Shown in pieces: positions 1-6,753 of a DNA stretch of 28,385 nucleotides (positions within the stretch are counted from its first letter, which is position 1; every line of letters starts with the position of its first letter). The notes below the pieces were generated by a model. That model searched no databases, was not told the origin of the DNA, and saw only the letters and a program-made list of their open reading frames with translations. Source of the stretch: a virus; the IMG/VR virus record IMGVR_UViG_3300043015_000701, positions 1 to 28,385 of that record. The stretch is one strand, 5' to 3'. A program made the translations under genes and the position numbers.

Positions 1-127
1 AGTTTAGCGGTAAAATATACTATATGTATAAAGATTTATTCACAGCTGAAATGCGCAAGCTAGGCTACACTTTAAAGGATATATGCGAACTTATAGGCGC
101 TAAATACCCTACGGTATATACGCGTCT
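1..127. repeat. 127-bp terminal direct repeat, left copy
   Basis: Bases 1-127 are identical to bases 28259-28385 as read by eye. The repeat includes the leader and first 104 bases of the HTH gene. A length of exactly 127 matches a common maximum assembler k-mer, so it most simply marks a circular or circularly permuted genome written with one overlap, not a biological terminal repeat. Confidence 0.95.
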
Positions 128-224
128 AGATAGTCCAGAAACTTTTAGAGTAGCTGAACTTCGCGCGTTACATAAAGCTGGTTTTAGTTTAGATGTAACT
201 TTTAATTTAATAATAAACAAGTGA
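24..224 (+). CDS. small helix-turn-helix DNA-binding protein
   Basis: A 66-residue protein whose residues about 13-37 (GYTLKDICELIGAKYPTVYT) read as a helix-turn-helix of the Cro/CI-like type: a 'TLKDICELIG' helix, a turn, then 'YPTVYTRL' as the likely recognition helix. It is the first gene after the promoter-like sequence at 28234-28257 once the circle is closed, so it could be an early regulator or an autoregulator of the early operon. The stop overlaps the GTG start of the next gene (GTGA). The protein is too short to hold a sensor or cleavage domain, so a classical lysogeny repressor is unlikely. The target site is not identifiable from sequence alone. Confidence 0.7.
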   Translation: MYKDLFTAEMRKLGYTLKDICELIGAKYPTVYTRLDSPETFRVAELRALHKAGFSLDVTFNLIINK

Positions 225-727
225 AAACAGTAAATATAAAAGGTAAGGAATATATAACCGTAAACGAACGGCTTATACATTTTCGAACCAAAGCCGACTA
301 TAATGGCTGGCGAATAGTAGAGGACGTAATAAGTCTGGACGACAAAGAAGGCGTATTTAAAGTAACTATTTTAGACCCAGAAGGTAACGAAATGGTAAGC
401 GCCCACGCCCAGGAATACCGCGACAGTAGCTATATAAATAAAACGTCGTTTTTAGAAAACGGCTTTACAAGCGCTTTAGGGCGCGCTATGGGTTATTTAG
501 GAATAGGTATAGACACTAGCATAGCTAGCGCAGAAGAAATAGGTAACGCTGTAAATAACCAAAGCGGTAAAAATGAAAACCAGGATAACAAACCCTGGCT
601 AAGCGATACCCAATTTAACGCAACCCTAAAGGGTACAGCAGACCAGGCTAAAAAGGTCCTGGCTAATTTTAAAATGAAAAAAGAGTATAAACAGCAGATA
701 ACTGCAAAATTTAATATAAATGAGTAA
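221..727 (+). CDS. Rad52/Erf-like single-strand annealing protein (probable)
   Basis: A 168-residue protein that starts at GTG overlapping the upstream stop. The N-terminal domain (about residues 10-110) follows the pattern of phage annealing proteins: 'VNERLIHFR', 'GWRIVEDVIS', a segment 'KVTILDPEGNEMVSAHAQEY', then 'INKTSFLENGFTSALGRAMG' and 'YLGIGIDTSIASAEEI'. The block with T/S-AxGRAxxxLG is shared by Rad52-, Erf- and related recombinases. The C-terminus is charged and probably flexible. Neighbours are an SSB-like gene and a RecE-like nuclease, the usual trio of a phage exonuclease/annealase system, which strengthens the call. The exact superfamily (Erf, Sak3 or another) cannot be fixed by eye. 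Confidence 0.65.
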   Translation: MKTVNIKGKEYITVNERLIHFRTKADYNGWRIVEDVISLDDKEGVFKVTILDPEGNEMVSAHAQEYRDSSYINKTSFLENGFTSALGRAMGYLGIGIDTSIASAEEIGNAVNNQSGKNENQDNKPWLSDTQFNATLKGTADQAKKVLANFKMKKEYKQQITAKFNINE

Positions 728-1007
728 TACAAAAACAAAGTACGTAAACGGCGTACGACTATTTAACCCTGGCGACAATGCGCCACAAAACCTTTTAGCT
801 AACGTATTAATAACGCCAAAGCTATTAGTAGAATGTTTAAAACAGGACGACGTACAAGACGCTAAAAGCGAATATAAAGGCGACACGCAGTATAAAGCGA
901 ACCTTTGGAAAAACGACGACGGCAGCCTAAGTATGTCTTTTAACACATATAAACCAGAACAAAAGCAAACCAAAGTAGCGCAAGGGGACAATGACCTACC
1001 CTGGTAG
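720..1007 (+). CDS. small single-stranded DNA-binding-like protein with acidic C-terminal tail
   Basis: A 95-residue protein ending in DNDLPW, which resembles the acidic tip of bacterial SSB (DDDIPF/DDDLPF) that recruits repair and replication partners. The body holds 'VNGVRLFNPGDNAPQNLLAN' and a strand 'YKANLWKNDDGSLSMSFNTY', compatible with a short OB-like beta domain. The stretch before the tail (KPEQKQTKVAQGDND) looks flexible, as in SSBs. It overlaps the upstream annealase gene by 8 bases and lies before a nuclease gene. The assignment rests on the tail, size and context; the core lacks an obvious canonical SSB signature. Trp replaces the usual terminal Phe. Confidence 0.55.
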   Translation: MSNTKTKYVNGVRLFNPGDNAPQNLLANVLITPKLLVECLKQDDVQDAKSEYKGDTQYKANLWKNDDGSLSMSFNTYKPEQKQTKVAQGDNDLPW

Positions 1008-1051
1008 GTTTTAATAACAGCCTGGGCGTTTATTCGCCTGGGCTTTTTTTT
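994..1051 (+). terminator. tandem hairpins ending the first early unit
   Basis: Two hairpins follow closely. The first (994-1009) pairs ACCTAC with GTAGGT around a CCTG loop and spans the SSB stop codon. The second (1019-1044) pairs AGCCTGGGCG with CGCCTGGGCT, two pairs being G-U, around TTTATT and runs into eight Ts. The second is a good intrinsic terminator, but the downstream gene has no clear promoter, so partial read-through is likely. Confidence 0.75.
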
Positions 1052-1076
1052 AACAAATAATTTTAAAAGCAAACAA

Positions 1077-1832
1077 ATGAAAATAGTAAAAGACACAAAC
1101 GCAGAATACCACAGCCAAAAAGATTATATAAGCGCTAGTGGTTTAAAAATGATAGCTAAAAAAAGCGTACACCACTACCTAAACGCTGAATTTAAAAGCA
1201 CTTCTTCTATGGCTTTTGGAACTGCTGTACATACGGCTATATATGAGCCTAGCGAATACCATAAAGACTACCATATAATACCTAAAATAGACAGGCGTAC
1301 TAAAGCTGGCAAAGAACTATACGCTAATCATATAGAAGAAGCCAAAGGCAAAGAAGTACTAGACGAAGCCGACCACCAGCGAATACTAACAATACTAGAA
1401 AACTTAGGTAAAAGCGACGCTAAAGAATACGTACAGGGCGAGATGGAAGTAAGCCACTATACAGAACACGATGGTATAAAGGTACGCGTACGCCCAGACT
1501 GTATAAATAAAGTAGCTGGGTTTATTAGCGATGTTAAAACGTGTCAAGACAACAGCCCTAGGGCGTTTCTAAGCGATATTTATAAATATAAATACCACGT
1601 ACAGGCGGCTTTTTATATGGATATGCTAGGCGTAAATAAATTCGTTTTTATAGCAATAGAAACAAACGCGCCCTATAGTATAGAAACGTATGTACTAAGC
1701 GACGAACTGCTAGAAAAAGGACGCAAGGAATACAAAAAGGCTATAGCAGACTGGAAGTATTACCTAGAAACAGACGTAGCGCTAGGCTACGACGGTATAA
1801 GAAACGACGACGGTATAATAGTATTAGGTTAA
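1077..1832 (+). CDS. RecE-like PD-(D/E)XK exonuclease
   Basis: A 251-residue protein resembling the phage PDDEXK nuclease family often annotated as putative exodeoxyribonuclease VIII (DUF3799-like). Visible hallmarks in order are: 'YISASGLKMIAKKSVHHYL' near the N-terminus; 'MAFGTAVHTAIYEP' with the conserved His; 'RVRPDC' with the catalytic Asp at about 141; 'SDVKTC' with D152-x-K154; and 'YHVQAAFYMDML' with the conserved Gln helix. It should degrade one strand of duplex ends to make ssDNA for the upstream annealing protein. Length fits the family. It sits after the SSB-like gene, across the terminator-like hairpins. Confidence 0.85.
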   Translation: MKIVKDTNAEYHSQKDYISASGLKMIAKKSVHHYLNAEFKSTSSMAFGTAVHTAIYEPSEYHKDYHIIPKIDRRTKAGKELYANHIEEAKGKEVLDEADHQRILTILENLGKSDAKEYVQGEMEVSHYTEHDGIKVRVRPDCINKVAGFISDVKTCQDNSPRAFLSDIYKYKYHVQAAFYMDMLGVNKFVFIAIETNAPYSIETYVLSDELLEKGRKEYKKAIADWKYYLETDVALGYDGIRNDDGIIVLG

Positions 1833-1851
1833 ACTTTAAAGGTTCTCAAAA

Positions 1852-2250
1852 ATGACACAGGAAAATAAACTAGAAAAATATAAAAACTTAGTAGAAGACT
1901 ACTACGGTATAGATTTAATGTTAAAAAGTCGTAAGACTATATACGTACAAGCTAGGGCTATTTATTACTATTTATGTAGGGAATTTTCTAGCCTACCGAT
2001 AACTAAAATAGCGCAAAGTTTAGATAAAAACCACGCTACTGTACTTCACTCTTTAAACGAATTACCGTATATGCGTAAATTTGATAGTAATTTTAACAAA
2101 AATTTTTACGAAATTTACGAAATAGCAAAAAGTTTTAACAGAACAGAAAAAGTAGAACTAACACTAGAACAGCTTATAACTGGGTATAACCAGCTTAAAA
2201 TAGACAACGAAGTACTAAAAAGCAGGCTTAATAAGTACGAACCAGCGTAA
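1852..2250 (+). CDS. stand-alone DnaA domain-IV-like DNA-binding protein
   Basis: A 132-residue protein whose residues about 24-70 match the C-terminal DNA-binding domain of the initiator DnaA: a helix 'VQARAIYYYLCREFSSLPIT', then 'KIAQSLDKNHATVLHSL', where HATVLHS corresponds to the DnaA signature that reads DnaA boxes. There is no AAA+ ATPase domain. The remaining C-terminus (about 105-132) is a short coiled-coil-like helix rich in Leu and Asn, possibly for dimerisation. Lying between recombination nucleases and the replication genes, it could mark the phage origin or recruit, or compete with, host DnaA. The role is inferred; the domain resemblance is seen directly. Confidence 0.7.
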   Translation: MTQENKLEKYKNLVEDYYGIDLMLKSRKTIYVQARAIYYYLCREFSSLPITKIAQSLDKNHATVLHSLNELPYMRKFDSNFNKNFYEIYEIAKSFNRTEKVELTLEQLITGYNQLKIDNEVLKSRLNKYEPA

Positions 2251-2259
2251 ATAAACACA

Positions 2260-2631
2260 ATGCCAAACCACTACCATAAATACTTAGGACCAGAAGACAA
2301 GCTACAAAACGCTGTAATGGACTATATACAGGTCCAGTACCCAGACGCACTAGTAGCCCATATACCAAACGAAGGTAAGCGCACGCCTTTTGAACGGTTT
2401 AAATTTAAGTATTTAGGCGGTAAGGCTGGAATACCAGACGTTATGTTATTCTGTCCTAGTGGCGACTATGTAGGGCTGGCTATTGAATTAAAAGCTGGAA
2501 GAAATAAACCTACAGCTGCTCAGGTAGAATGGTTAGAACGTTTAGAGTTTTGCGGCTGGGCTGCGTATTGTTTAAATAATTTCGACGCCTGTAAAGATAT
2601 TATAGACAGATATTTTAAAAATAATTTATAA
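2260..2631 (+). CDS. VRR-NUC domain nuclease
   Basis: A 123-residue protein with the VRR-NUC arrangement: 'EDKLQNAVMDYIQVQYPDAL' at the N-terminus, 'HIPNEGKRTPFERFK', then 'LGGKAGIPDVML' with the catalytic Asp, 'GLAIELKAG' with the E-x-K pair, and 'KPTAAQVEWLERLEFCGWAA' with the conserved Gln. Length is that of the stand-alone phage forms. Such proteins are PD-(D/E)XK nucleases implicated in cutting branched DNA, and in phages they probably resolve recombination or replication junctions. It is read in the same direction as its neighbours with short gaps. Confidence 0.88.
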   Translation: MPNHYHKYLGPEDKLQNAVMDYIQVQYPDALVAHIPNEGKRTPFERFKFKYLGGKAGIPDVMLFCPSGDYVGLAIELKAGRNKPTAAQVEWLERLEFCGWAAYCLNNFDACKDIIDRYFKNNL

Positions 2632-2640
2632 TTTTAACCA

Positions 2641-2883
2641 ATGAAGTACAACGCTGTATATTTTGACGAAGAAAACCAAAAGGTACGATGGACGCAAACA
2701 GCGCCAGAAGGTTTTAAATTTAACTACGAATACGTAGGTAAAATGACGCGTATGGAATTCGATTTATTAGTAGAGGTCCTTTGGGAACTTTACGAAGACG
2801 ATAAAATAAAATTTACAGACTTTGTAAAACACTTCGGCGACTTACGTACATTTTGCGACCAGATAAAAGGTATAATAGAATGA
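2641..2883 (+). CDS. hypothetical 80-residue early protein
   Basis: Not recognised. The protein is acidic, with many aromatic residues ('VRWTQTAPEGFKFNYEYVGK') in the first half and helices such as 'EFDLLVEVLWELYEDDKIKF' in the second. No signal peptide or membrane segment is seen. It is placed between a VRR-NUC nuclease and a tiny membrane ORF whose ATG overlaps this stop (ATGA). Codon use matches the core phage genes, so it is likely a genuine resident early gene. Confidence 0.65.
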   Translation: MKYNAVYFDEENQKVRWTQTAPEGFKFNYEYVGKMTRMEFDLLVEVLWELYEDDKIKFTDFVKHFGDLRTFCDQIKGIIE

Positions 2884-2972
2884 AACGAAACTATTTAAAA
2901 AGTGCGGTATGGCTAACGCTAACCGCCATAACAGTAACGCTATGGTATGGCGTATATAAGATACTAACGTAG
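2880..2972 (+). CDS. 30-residue single-pass membrane peptide
   Basis: A short ORF beginning at the ATG that overlaps the upstream TGA stop. The product has a basic start (MKRNYLK) and then one hydrophobic span, 'AVWLTLTAITVTLWYGVYKI', ending at TAG. Positive-inside layout and start/stop coupling favour a real translated peptide. The function is unknown; in early phage operons such peptides often act at the host membrane, which is only a possibility here. Confidence 0.5.
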   Translation: MKRNYLKSAVWLTLTAITVTLWYGVYKILT

Positions 2973-2985
2973 AAACACTTAACAA

Positions 2986-3852
2986 ATGAAACTAAACAGA
3001 ATAATAAAGCCGTCGAAATTCGACAGGTTTACTATAATACCTAGCGCTATATTTAGGCAGCAAGGTATAAGCCAGCAAGCTACAGGGCTGTACTGCTATT
3101 TATTTAGCCACAGTAGTAACCAGAAAATAACTATAAATTTTATTACAAACCACTTTAAAAACGGTAGGGACGCTATTCGCGGCGCTTTAGCTGAACTTGA
3201 AAGCCTAGGTTATCTTATTAGGCAACAAGAACGTAAAAACGGTAAAATAGTAGGTTATAACTACATACTAAAAGACGCACCAGCGCCTGAAAAACCGTCG
3301 CCTGAAAAACCGTCGCCTGAAAATCCGATACAAAGTAATACTAGTATATATAGTTATAAAGATATAACTACATATACAAAAAGTAATAATAGTACGAAGT
3401 CTGAAAACGTCGAAAAATCCTATCCACACTTCGTACAACTTTTTCCTGAAAGGTATAGACCAAAGGCGCCTACTACAGTAGAAAAATGGAAGGTTTGTCT
3501 AGACAGAATAGAACGTATAGACGGCTACGACCTACGCCAAGTTTACGAAGTTTGTAGAAAATTACGCCAAGACCAATTCTGGTCTGAAAACTTTTTAAGC
3601 GTTTTAAAGCTACGTAACAGCGATAAAAACGGCGTACGATACATAGACAGGTTTATGGAACGAAACGCGCTTAGAACGCGTCCTACGGCTTTAAACAAAG
3701 TAAAAGGCGTTAAAGAATTTGTAGCATATACAGAAGACGGAGAAAAAATGGTTAAAGCTATTACTAATAACGGCGTAGTACAGGACTTTAATTTGCGAAT
3801 GAATTTGACGCCAGCTGAATATAAAGAAATACTAGAATATGCGCACAGATAA
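2986..3852 (+). CDS. winged-helix replication protein
   Basis: A 288-residue protein with an N-terminal winged-helix domain (about 12-95): 'FTIIPSAIFRQQGISQQATG', 'LYCYLFSHSSNQKITINFIT', then 'NGRDAIRGALAELESLGYLI' and 'GKIVGYNYIL'. This layout is that of phage replication/DnaD-N-like helix-turn-helix proteins. A Pro-rich linker with PEKPS repeats (about 101-114) and a polar Ser/Asn/Thr stretch follow. The C-terminal half (about 140-288) is helical with 'ATTVEKWKVCLDRIERIDGY' and 'RQDQFWSENFLSVLKLR', resembling domains that follow the winged helix in phage replication proteins. It probably binds the origin or loads the helicase encoded downstream. The 3' end overlaps the next gene by 14 bases. 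Confidence 0.65.
   Translation: MKLNRIIKPSKFDRFTIIPSAIFRQQGISQQATGLYCYLFSHSSNQKITINFITNHFKNGRDAIRGALAELESLGYLIRQQERKNGKIVGYNYILKDAPAPEKPSPEKPSPENPIQSNTSIYSYKDITTYTKSNNSTKSENVEKSYPHFVQLFPERYRPKAPTTVEKWKVCLDRIERIDGYDLRQVYEVCRKLRQDQFWSENFLSVLKLRNSDKNGVRYIDRFMERNALRTRPTALNKVKGVKEFVAYTEDGEKMVKAITNNGVVQDFNLRMNLTPAEYKEILEYAHR
3286..3327 (+). repeat. 15-bp tandem repeat encoding PEKPS units
   Basis: The unit CCTGAAAAACCGTCG occurs at 3286-3300 and 3301-3315 exactly, followed by a degenerate third copy. It encodes PEKPS-PEKPS-PENP in the interdomain linker of the replication protein, and its copy number could vary by slippage. Confidence 0.9.
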
Positions 3853-4264
3853 CATAGAAAAAATACACGAACTAGAACAGCAGCTAGTATTTTTACTAAA
3901 TTTAGACGGCTGGAAGTTAGAATGGACTGGCAAAGACTTTAGCCACTACGACGCAGAAGGTTTAGATTTAAATGGTAGAAAATGTATTATAGAATTTAAA
4001 TTTAGAAGCGAAGCCTATACAGACAAAATGCTAGAAGTATATAAATATAAGGCGCTACTAGCTGTGAATAAGTTTGCAGAACGCTACTACGCCGTAATAG
4101 ACTTTAAAGGCTGCTGGGTATTCGACCTAGATAGTATAAAATACACTAAACAGAAAATACAAAGCCCTAGGCAGTCTATTTTTAACGACACTAAAAAAGT
4201 AGAAAAAGAAGTAATGATGCTACAAAAAAGCAGCGCTGTAAAGCGTTATTTATATAAATTTTAG
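3839..4264 (+). CDS. PD-(D/E)XK-like nuclease (candidate)
   Basis: A 141-residue protein. Residues 36-56 show a plausible PD-(D/E)XK core: HYDAEGLDLNGRKCIIEFKF, with D38 and the E52-x-K54 pair on a beta strand. An N-terminal helix (IEKIHELEQQLVFLLN) and 'KYKALLAVNKFAERYYAVID' after the core fit the fold. It overlaps the replication gene by 14 bases and stops two bases before a methyltransferase start. It may be a recombination nuclease like the other PDDEXK genes here, or the nuclease half of a restriction-modification pair with the next gene; adjacency alone does not decide. Confidence 0.5.
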   Translation: MRTDNIEKIHELEQQLVFLLNLDGWKLEWTGKDFSHYDAEGLDLNGRKCIIEFKFRSEAYTDKMLEVYKYKALLAVNKFAERYYAVIDFKGCWVFDLDSIKYTKQKIQSPRQSIFNDTKKVEKEVMMLQKSSAVKRYLYKF

Positions 4265-4266
4265 AT

Positions 4267-4905
4267 ATGATAGAAATAACAAACGAAGACAATATAGAAC
4301 TAATGGCGCGATACCCAGATAACTACTTTGACCTTGCTATTGTGGACCCGCCGTATGGTGGTAATGATGCCATAGGGTTAAAAGATAATAAAAACCAAGG
4401 TAAACAAGCTACAAAAAGAACAAACTACAAAGTATTTGATAATGTTGCACCAAGTGTTGAGTATTTTAATGAACTGAAAAGAGTTAGTAAAAATCAAATC
4501 ATTTGGGGAGTAAACTTTTATAAAAATTATGATTTAAGTGGTGGTAGATTATGTTGGGATAAAAAAGGAACTGCCTTTGGTAGAGCTGAACTTGCTTATT
4601 TATCTATGACTAAAAGTGTTAATATTTGTGAAATTGTTTGGAATGGTATGTTGCAACAAGATATGAAAAATAAAGAAGTTAGAATACACCCAACACAAAA
4701 ACCTGTTAAGTTATACGAATGGTTACTAATGAATTACGCTAAAGAAGGCAACAAAATACTAGACACCCACTTAGGTAGTGGTTCTATAGCTATAGCTTGC
4801 CATAATTTAGGTTATGATTTAACAGCTTGCGAACTAGACAAAGACTACTACGACGCAGCTATAAAACGCCTTAAACAACAACAGGCGCAACAAACTTTAT
4901 TTTAA
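4267..4905 (+). CDS. DNA methyltransferase, DPPY type, beta-class order
   Basis: A 212-residue protein. Catalytic motif IV, DPPY, is at residues 27-30 and the SAM-binding motif I (DTHLGSGS) begins near residue 166; motif IV before motif I is the beta-class arrangement. DPPY predicts amino methylation, most likely N6-adenine. 'HPTQKPVKLYEWLL' before motif I is typical of the class. The protein is short for the class, so the target-recognition region is small. The central 400 bases (about 4330-4730) use GAT, AAT and TTG-type codons and lack the CTA/ATA/GAC style of flanking DNA, suggesting exchange of the recognition part. It may protect phage DNA from host restriction. Confidence 0.9.
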   Translation: MIEITNEDNIELMARYPDNYFDLAIVDPPYGGNDAIGLKDNKNQGKQATKRTNYKVFDNVAPSVEYFNELKRVSKNQIIWGVNFYKNYDLSGGRLCWDKKGTAFGRAELAYLSMTKSVNICEIVWNGMLQQDMKNKEVRIHPTQKPVKLYEWLLMNYAKEGNKILDTHLGSGSIAIACHNLGYDLTACELDKDYYDAAIKRLKQQQAQQTLF

Positions 4906-4915
4906 ATTTTAAGAT

Positions 4916-5029
4916 ATGAAGTTAAACAGAAACCATAAATTTTTACTAAAAGCAGCTGCTTATTTTACTGCTATTTATATTATTACAGTACAAATGCTAA
5001 TTTTTGCACTAAATTATTTTGTAGGTTAG
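4916..5029 (+). CDS. 37-residue membrane peptide
   Basis: An ORF starting MKLNRNHKFLLK, followed by a hydrophobic stretch 'AAAYFTAIYIITVQMLIFAL' and ending NYFVG. The basic N-terminus and single membrane span suggest an inner-membrane peptide with its N-terminus inside. It fills the gap between the methyltransferase and the primase-helicase, with usual phage spacing on both sides. Function unknown. Confidence 0.5.
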   Translation: MKLNRNHKFLLKAAAYFTAIYIITVQMLIFALNYFVG

Positions 5030-5049
5030 CAAACGAAACAAACAAACAA

Positions 5050-6735
5050 ATGGAATACAAACAGAAACTACAGGACTTAGGTATACACCTAACGGCTAAC
5101 AGCGGCGAAACTAAAACAACTTGCCCAAAATGTAGCCACACCAGAAAAAACAAAAGCGACAAATGCCTAAGCGTAAATATAGATGAAGGCGTATATAACT
5201 GCCATAACTGCGGTTATGCTGGTAACGTAAAATTTACGCCTAAAAAAGAATATATAAAGCCAGTTAAAGTAAACGCAGAACTAAATAACCGTATTATAGA
5301 CTGGTTTGCTGGTAGGTCTATTACTGAACCTACGCTAGTACATTGGAAAATAGGCGAAAGCCTAGAATACATACCACAGGTACAGAAAAAACGCCGTACG
5401 ATTAACTTTAATTATTTTAGGGAAGGCGAACTAATAAACGTAAAATACCGCGACGCTGAAAAAAACTTTAAAATGGTTTCTGGCGCTGAATTAATTTTCT
5501 ACGGTGTAGACAACCTAAAAGATAAAAAGCGCTGTTATATAGTAGAAGGCGAAATGGACGCGCTAAGCCTACACGAAGCTGGACTATACAGCGTTTGTAG
5601 CGTACCTAACGGCGCTAGTAAAGGAACGCAAAAGCTAGACTATTTAGACAACTGCTATAAGTATTTTGAAGACAAAGACGAAATAATACTATGCACTGAT
5701 AACGACCAGCCAGGGCTACAGCTGCGTAACGAATTAGCTAGAAGGTTAGGCGCTTACCGCTGTAAATACGTCGAATTCGGCGATTATAAAGACGCTAACG
5801 AAGTTTTAATACAAAAAGGTGGCGAAACCTTACGGCAAATAATAAGCGACGCTAAGAACTTCCCACTAGAAGGCGTACTAAACTTAAATAATATATGGAA
5901 TAACGTACTAAATTATAACGAAAACGGTATAAAAAACTATAGTATAAACCTAGGCGAAAGCGATAACTATTTCAATATGGCTTTTGGGGAATGGACTGTA
6001 GTAACTGGTATACCTAATAGCGGAAAAAGCGACTTTATAGACCAGGTACTAGTGAACCTAACAACAAAGTACAACTTCCGCTGCGCTATGTTTAGCCCTG
6101 AAAGCTACCCTTATGAAGGCCATATAAAGCGTATAGCTGACAAACTAAACGGTAAAAGCTGTAATACAGACGACCTAAACAATACAAAAGACTTTATAGA
6201 AGAACATTTTTACTGGATAAAAATAGACTTAGAAAACTTAACGCTTAAGGGTATACTAGACGCTTTTAGACAACTAGTATTCCAAAAGGGTGTAAACGTG
6301 CTAGTAATTGACCCCTGGAATATGCTGGACCACTCGGCGCAGCGCGACTTTACCTACATAGGCAAACTACTAAGCGAAATAACGCAGTTTTGCCAGCAGA
6401 CAAACACACACCTATTCCTAGTAGCACACCCTAGAAAAATAGAAAGCGATAACGGCGTATTTAAAAAGCCCAATTTGTACGATATTAGCGGCAGCGCAGA
6501 CTTCTATAACAAAGCCTATAATGGTCTAGTATGCTTTAGGTCTGTAGGGCAAAAGACAGAATACAAAAGCGACTTAGTAACTATCTATGTAGAAAAAATA
6601 AAACGTAAAGAAAACGGACAGCTGGGACAGTTTGACTTAGCGCCAGACTTCCATAACGGCGGCGTATATAAGCCTATAGGTAAGGCTAGTAAGACGTTTG
6701 AAGTAATAAAAGATACTAATGTACCCTGGGACTAG
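5050..6735 (+). CDS. T7 gp4-like primase-helicase
   Basis: A 561-residue bifunctional replication protein. The N-terminal zinc ribbon uses C25-x2-C28 and C51-x2-C54. A TOPRIM primase core follows with 'YIVEGEMDALSLHEAG' (about 163-178), 'VCSVPNGAS' and 'LCTDNDQPG'. The C-terminal half is a DnaB/T7-like hexameric helicase: Walker A 'TGIPNSGKSDF' (about 319-329), 'CAMFSPES' , Walker B 'VLVIDPWN' (about 417-424) and 'LFLVAHPRK'. It should prime and unwind DNA at the fork. Length matches the family. The extreme C-terminus is acidic/aromatic (DTNVPWD), a possible partner-binding tail like that of T7 gp4. No DNA polymerase gene is seen in this genome, so it may pair with the host enzyme. Confidence 0.93.
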   Translation: MEYKQKLQDLGIHLTANSGETKTTCPKCSHTRKNKSDKCLSVNIDEGVYNCHNCGYAGNVKFTPKKEYIKPVKVNAELNNRIIDWFAGRSITEPTLVHWKIGESLEYIPQVQKKRRTINFNYFREGELINVKYRDAEKNFKMVSGAELIFYGVDNLKDKKRCYIVEGEMDALSLHEAGLYSVCSVPNGASKGTQKLDYLDNCYKYFEDKDEIILCTDNDQPGLQLRNELARRLGAYRCKYVEFGDYKDANEVLIQKGGETLRQIISDAKNFPLEGVLNLNNIWNNVLNYNENGIKNYSINLGESDNYFNMAFGEWTVVTGIPNSGKSDFIDQVLVNLTTKYNFRCAMFSPESYPYEGHIKRIADKLNGKSCNTDDLNNTKDFIEEHFYWIKIDLENLTLKGILDAFRQLVFQKGVNVLVIDPWNMLDHSAQRDFTYIGKLLSEITQFCQQTNTHLFLVAHPRKIESDNGVFKKPNLYDISGSADFYNKAYNGLVCFRSVGQKTEYKSDLVTIYVEKIKRKENGQLGQFDLAPDFHNGGVYKPIGKASKTFEVIKDTNVPWD

Positions 6736-6753
6736 ATATATAAAATATATATA

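Noticed and set aside
626-1096. Open frames on the minus strand (also 7078-7347, 12635-13090, 15551-15784, 23914-24342, 25015-25626)
   Set aside because: They lie opposite well-supported genes, have no family resemblance and mirror the + strand codon bias.
3286-3327. Short tandem repeat as CRISPR or iteron array
   Set aside because: It is contiguous, in frame and encodes a Pro-rich linker; no spacers.
6736-6753. AT-alternating stretch (ATATATAAAATATATATA) as a promoter
   Set aside because: No TAnnTTTG or TTTG spacing; more likely just an AT-rich leader.
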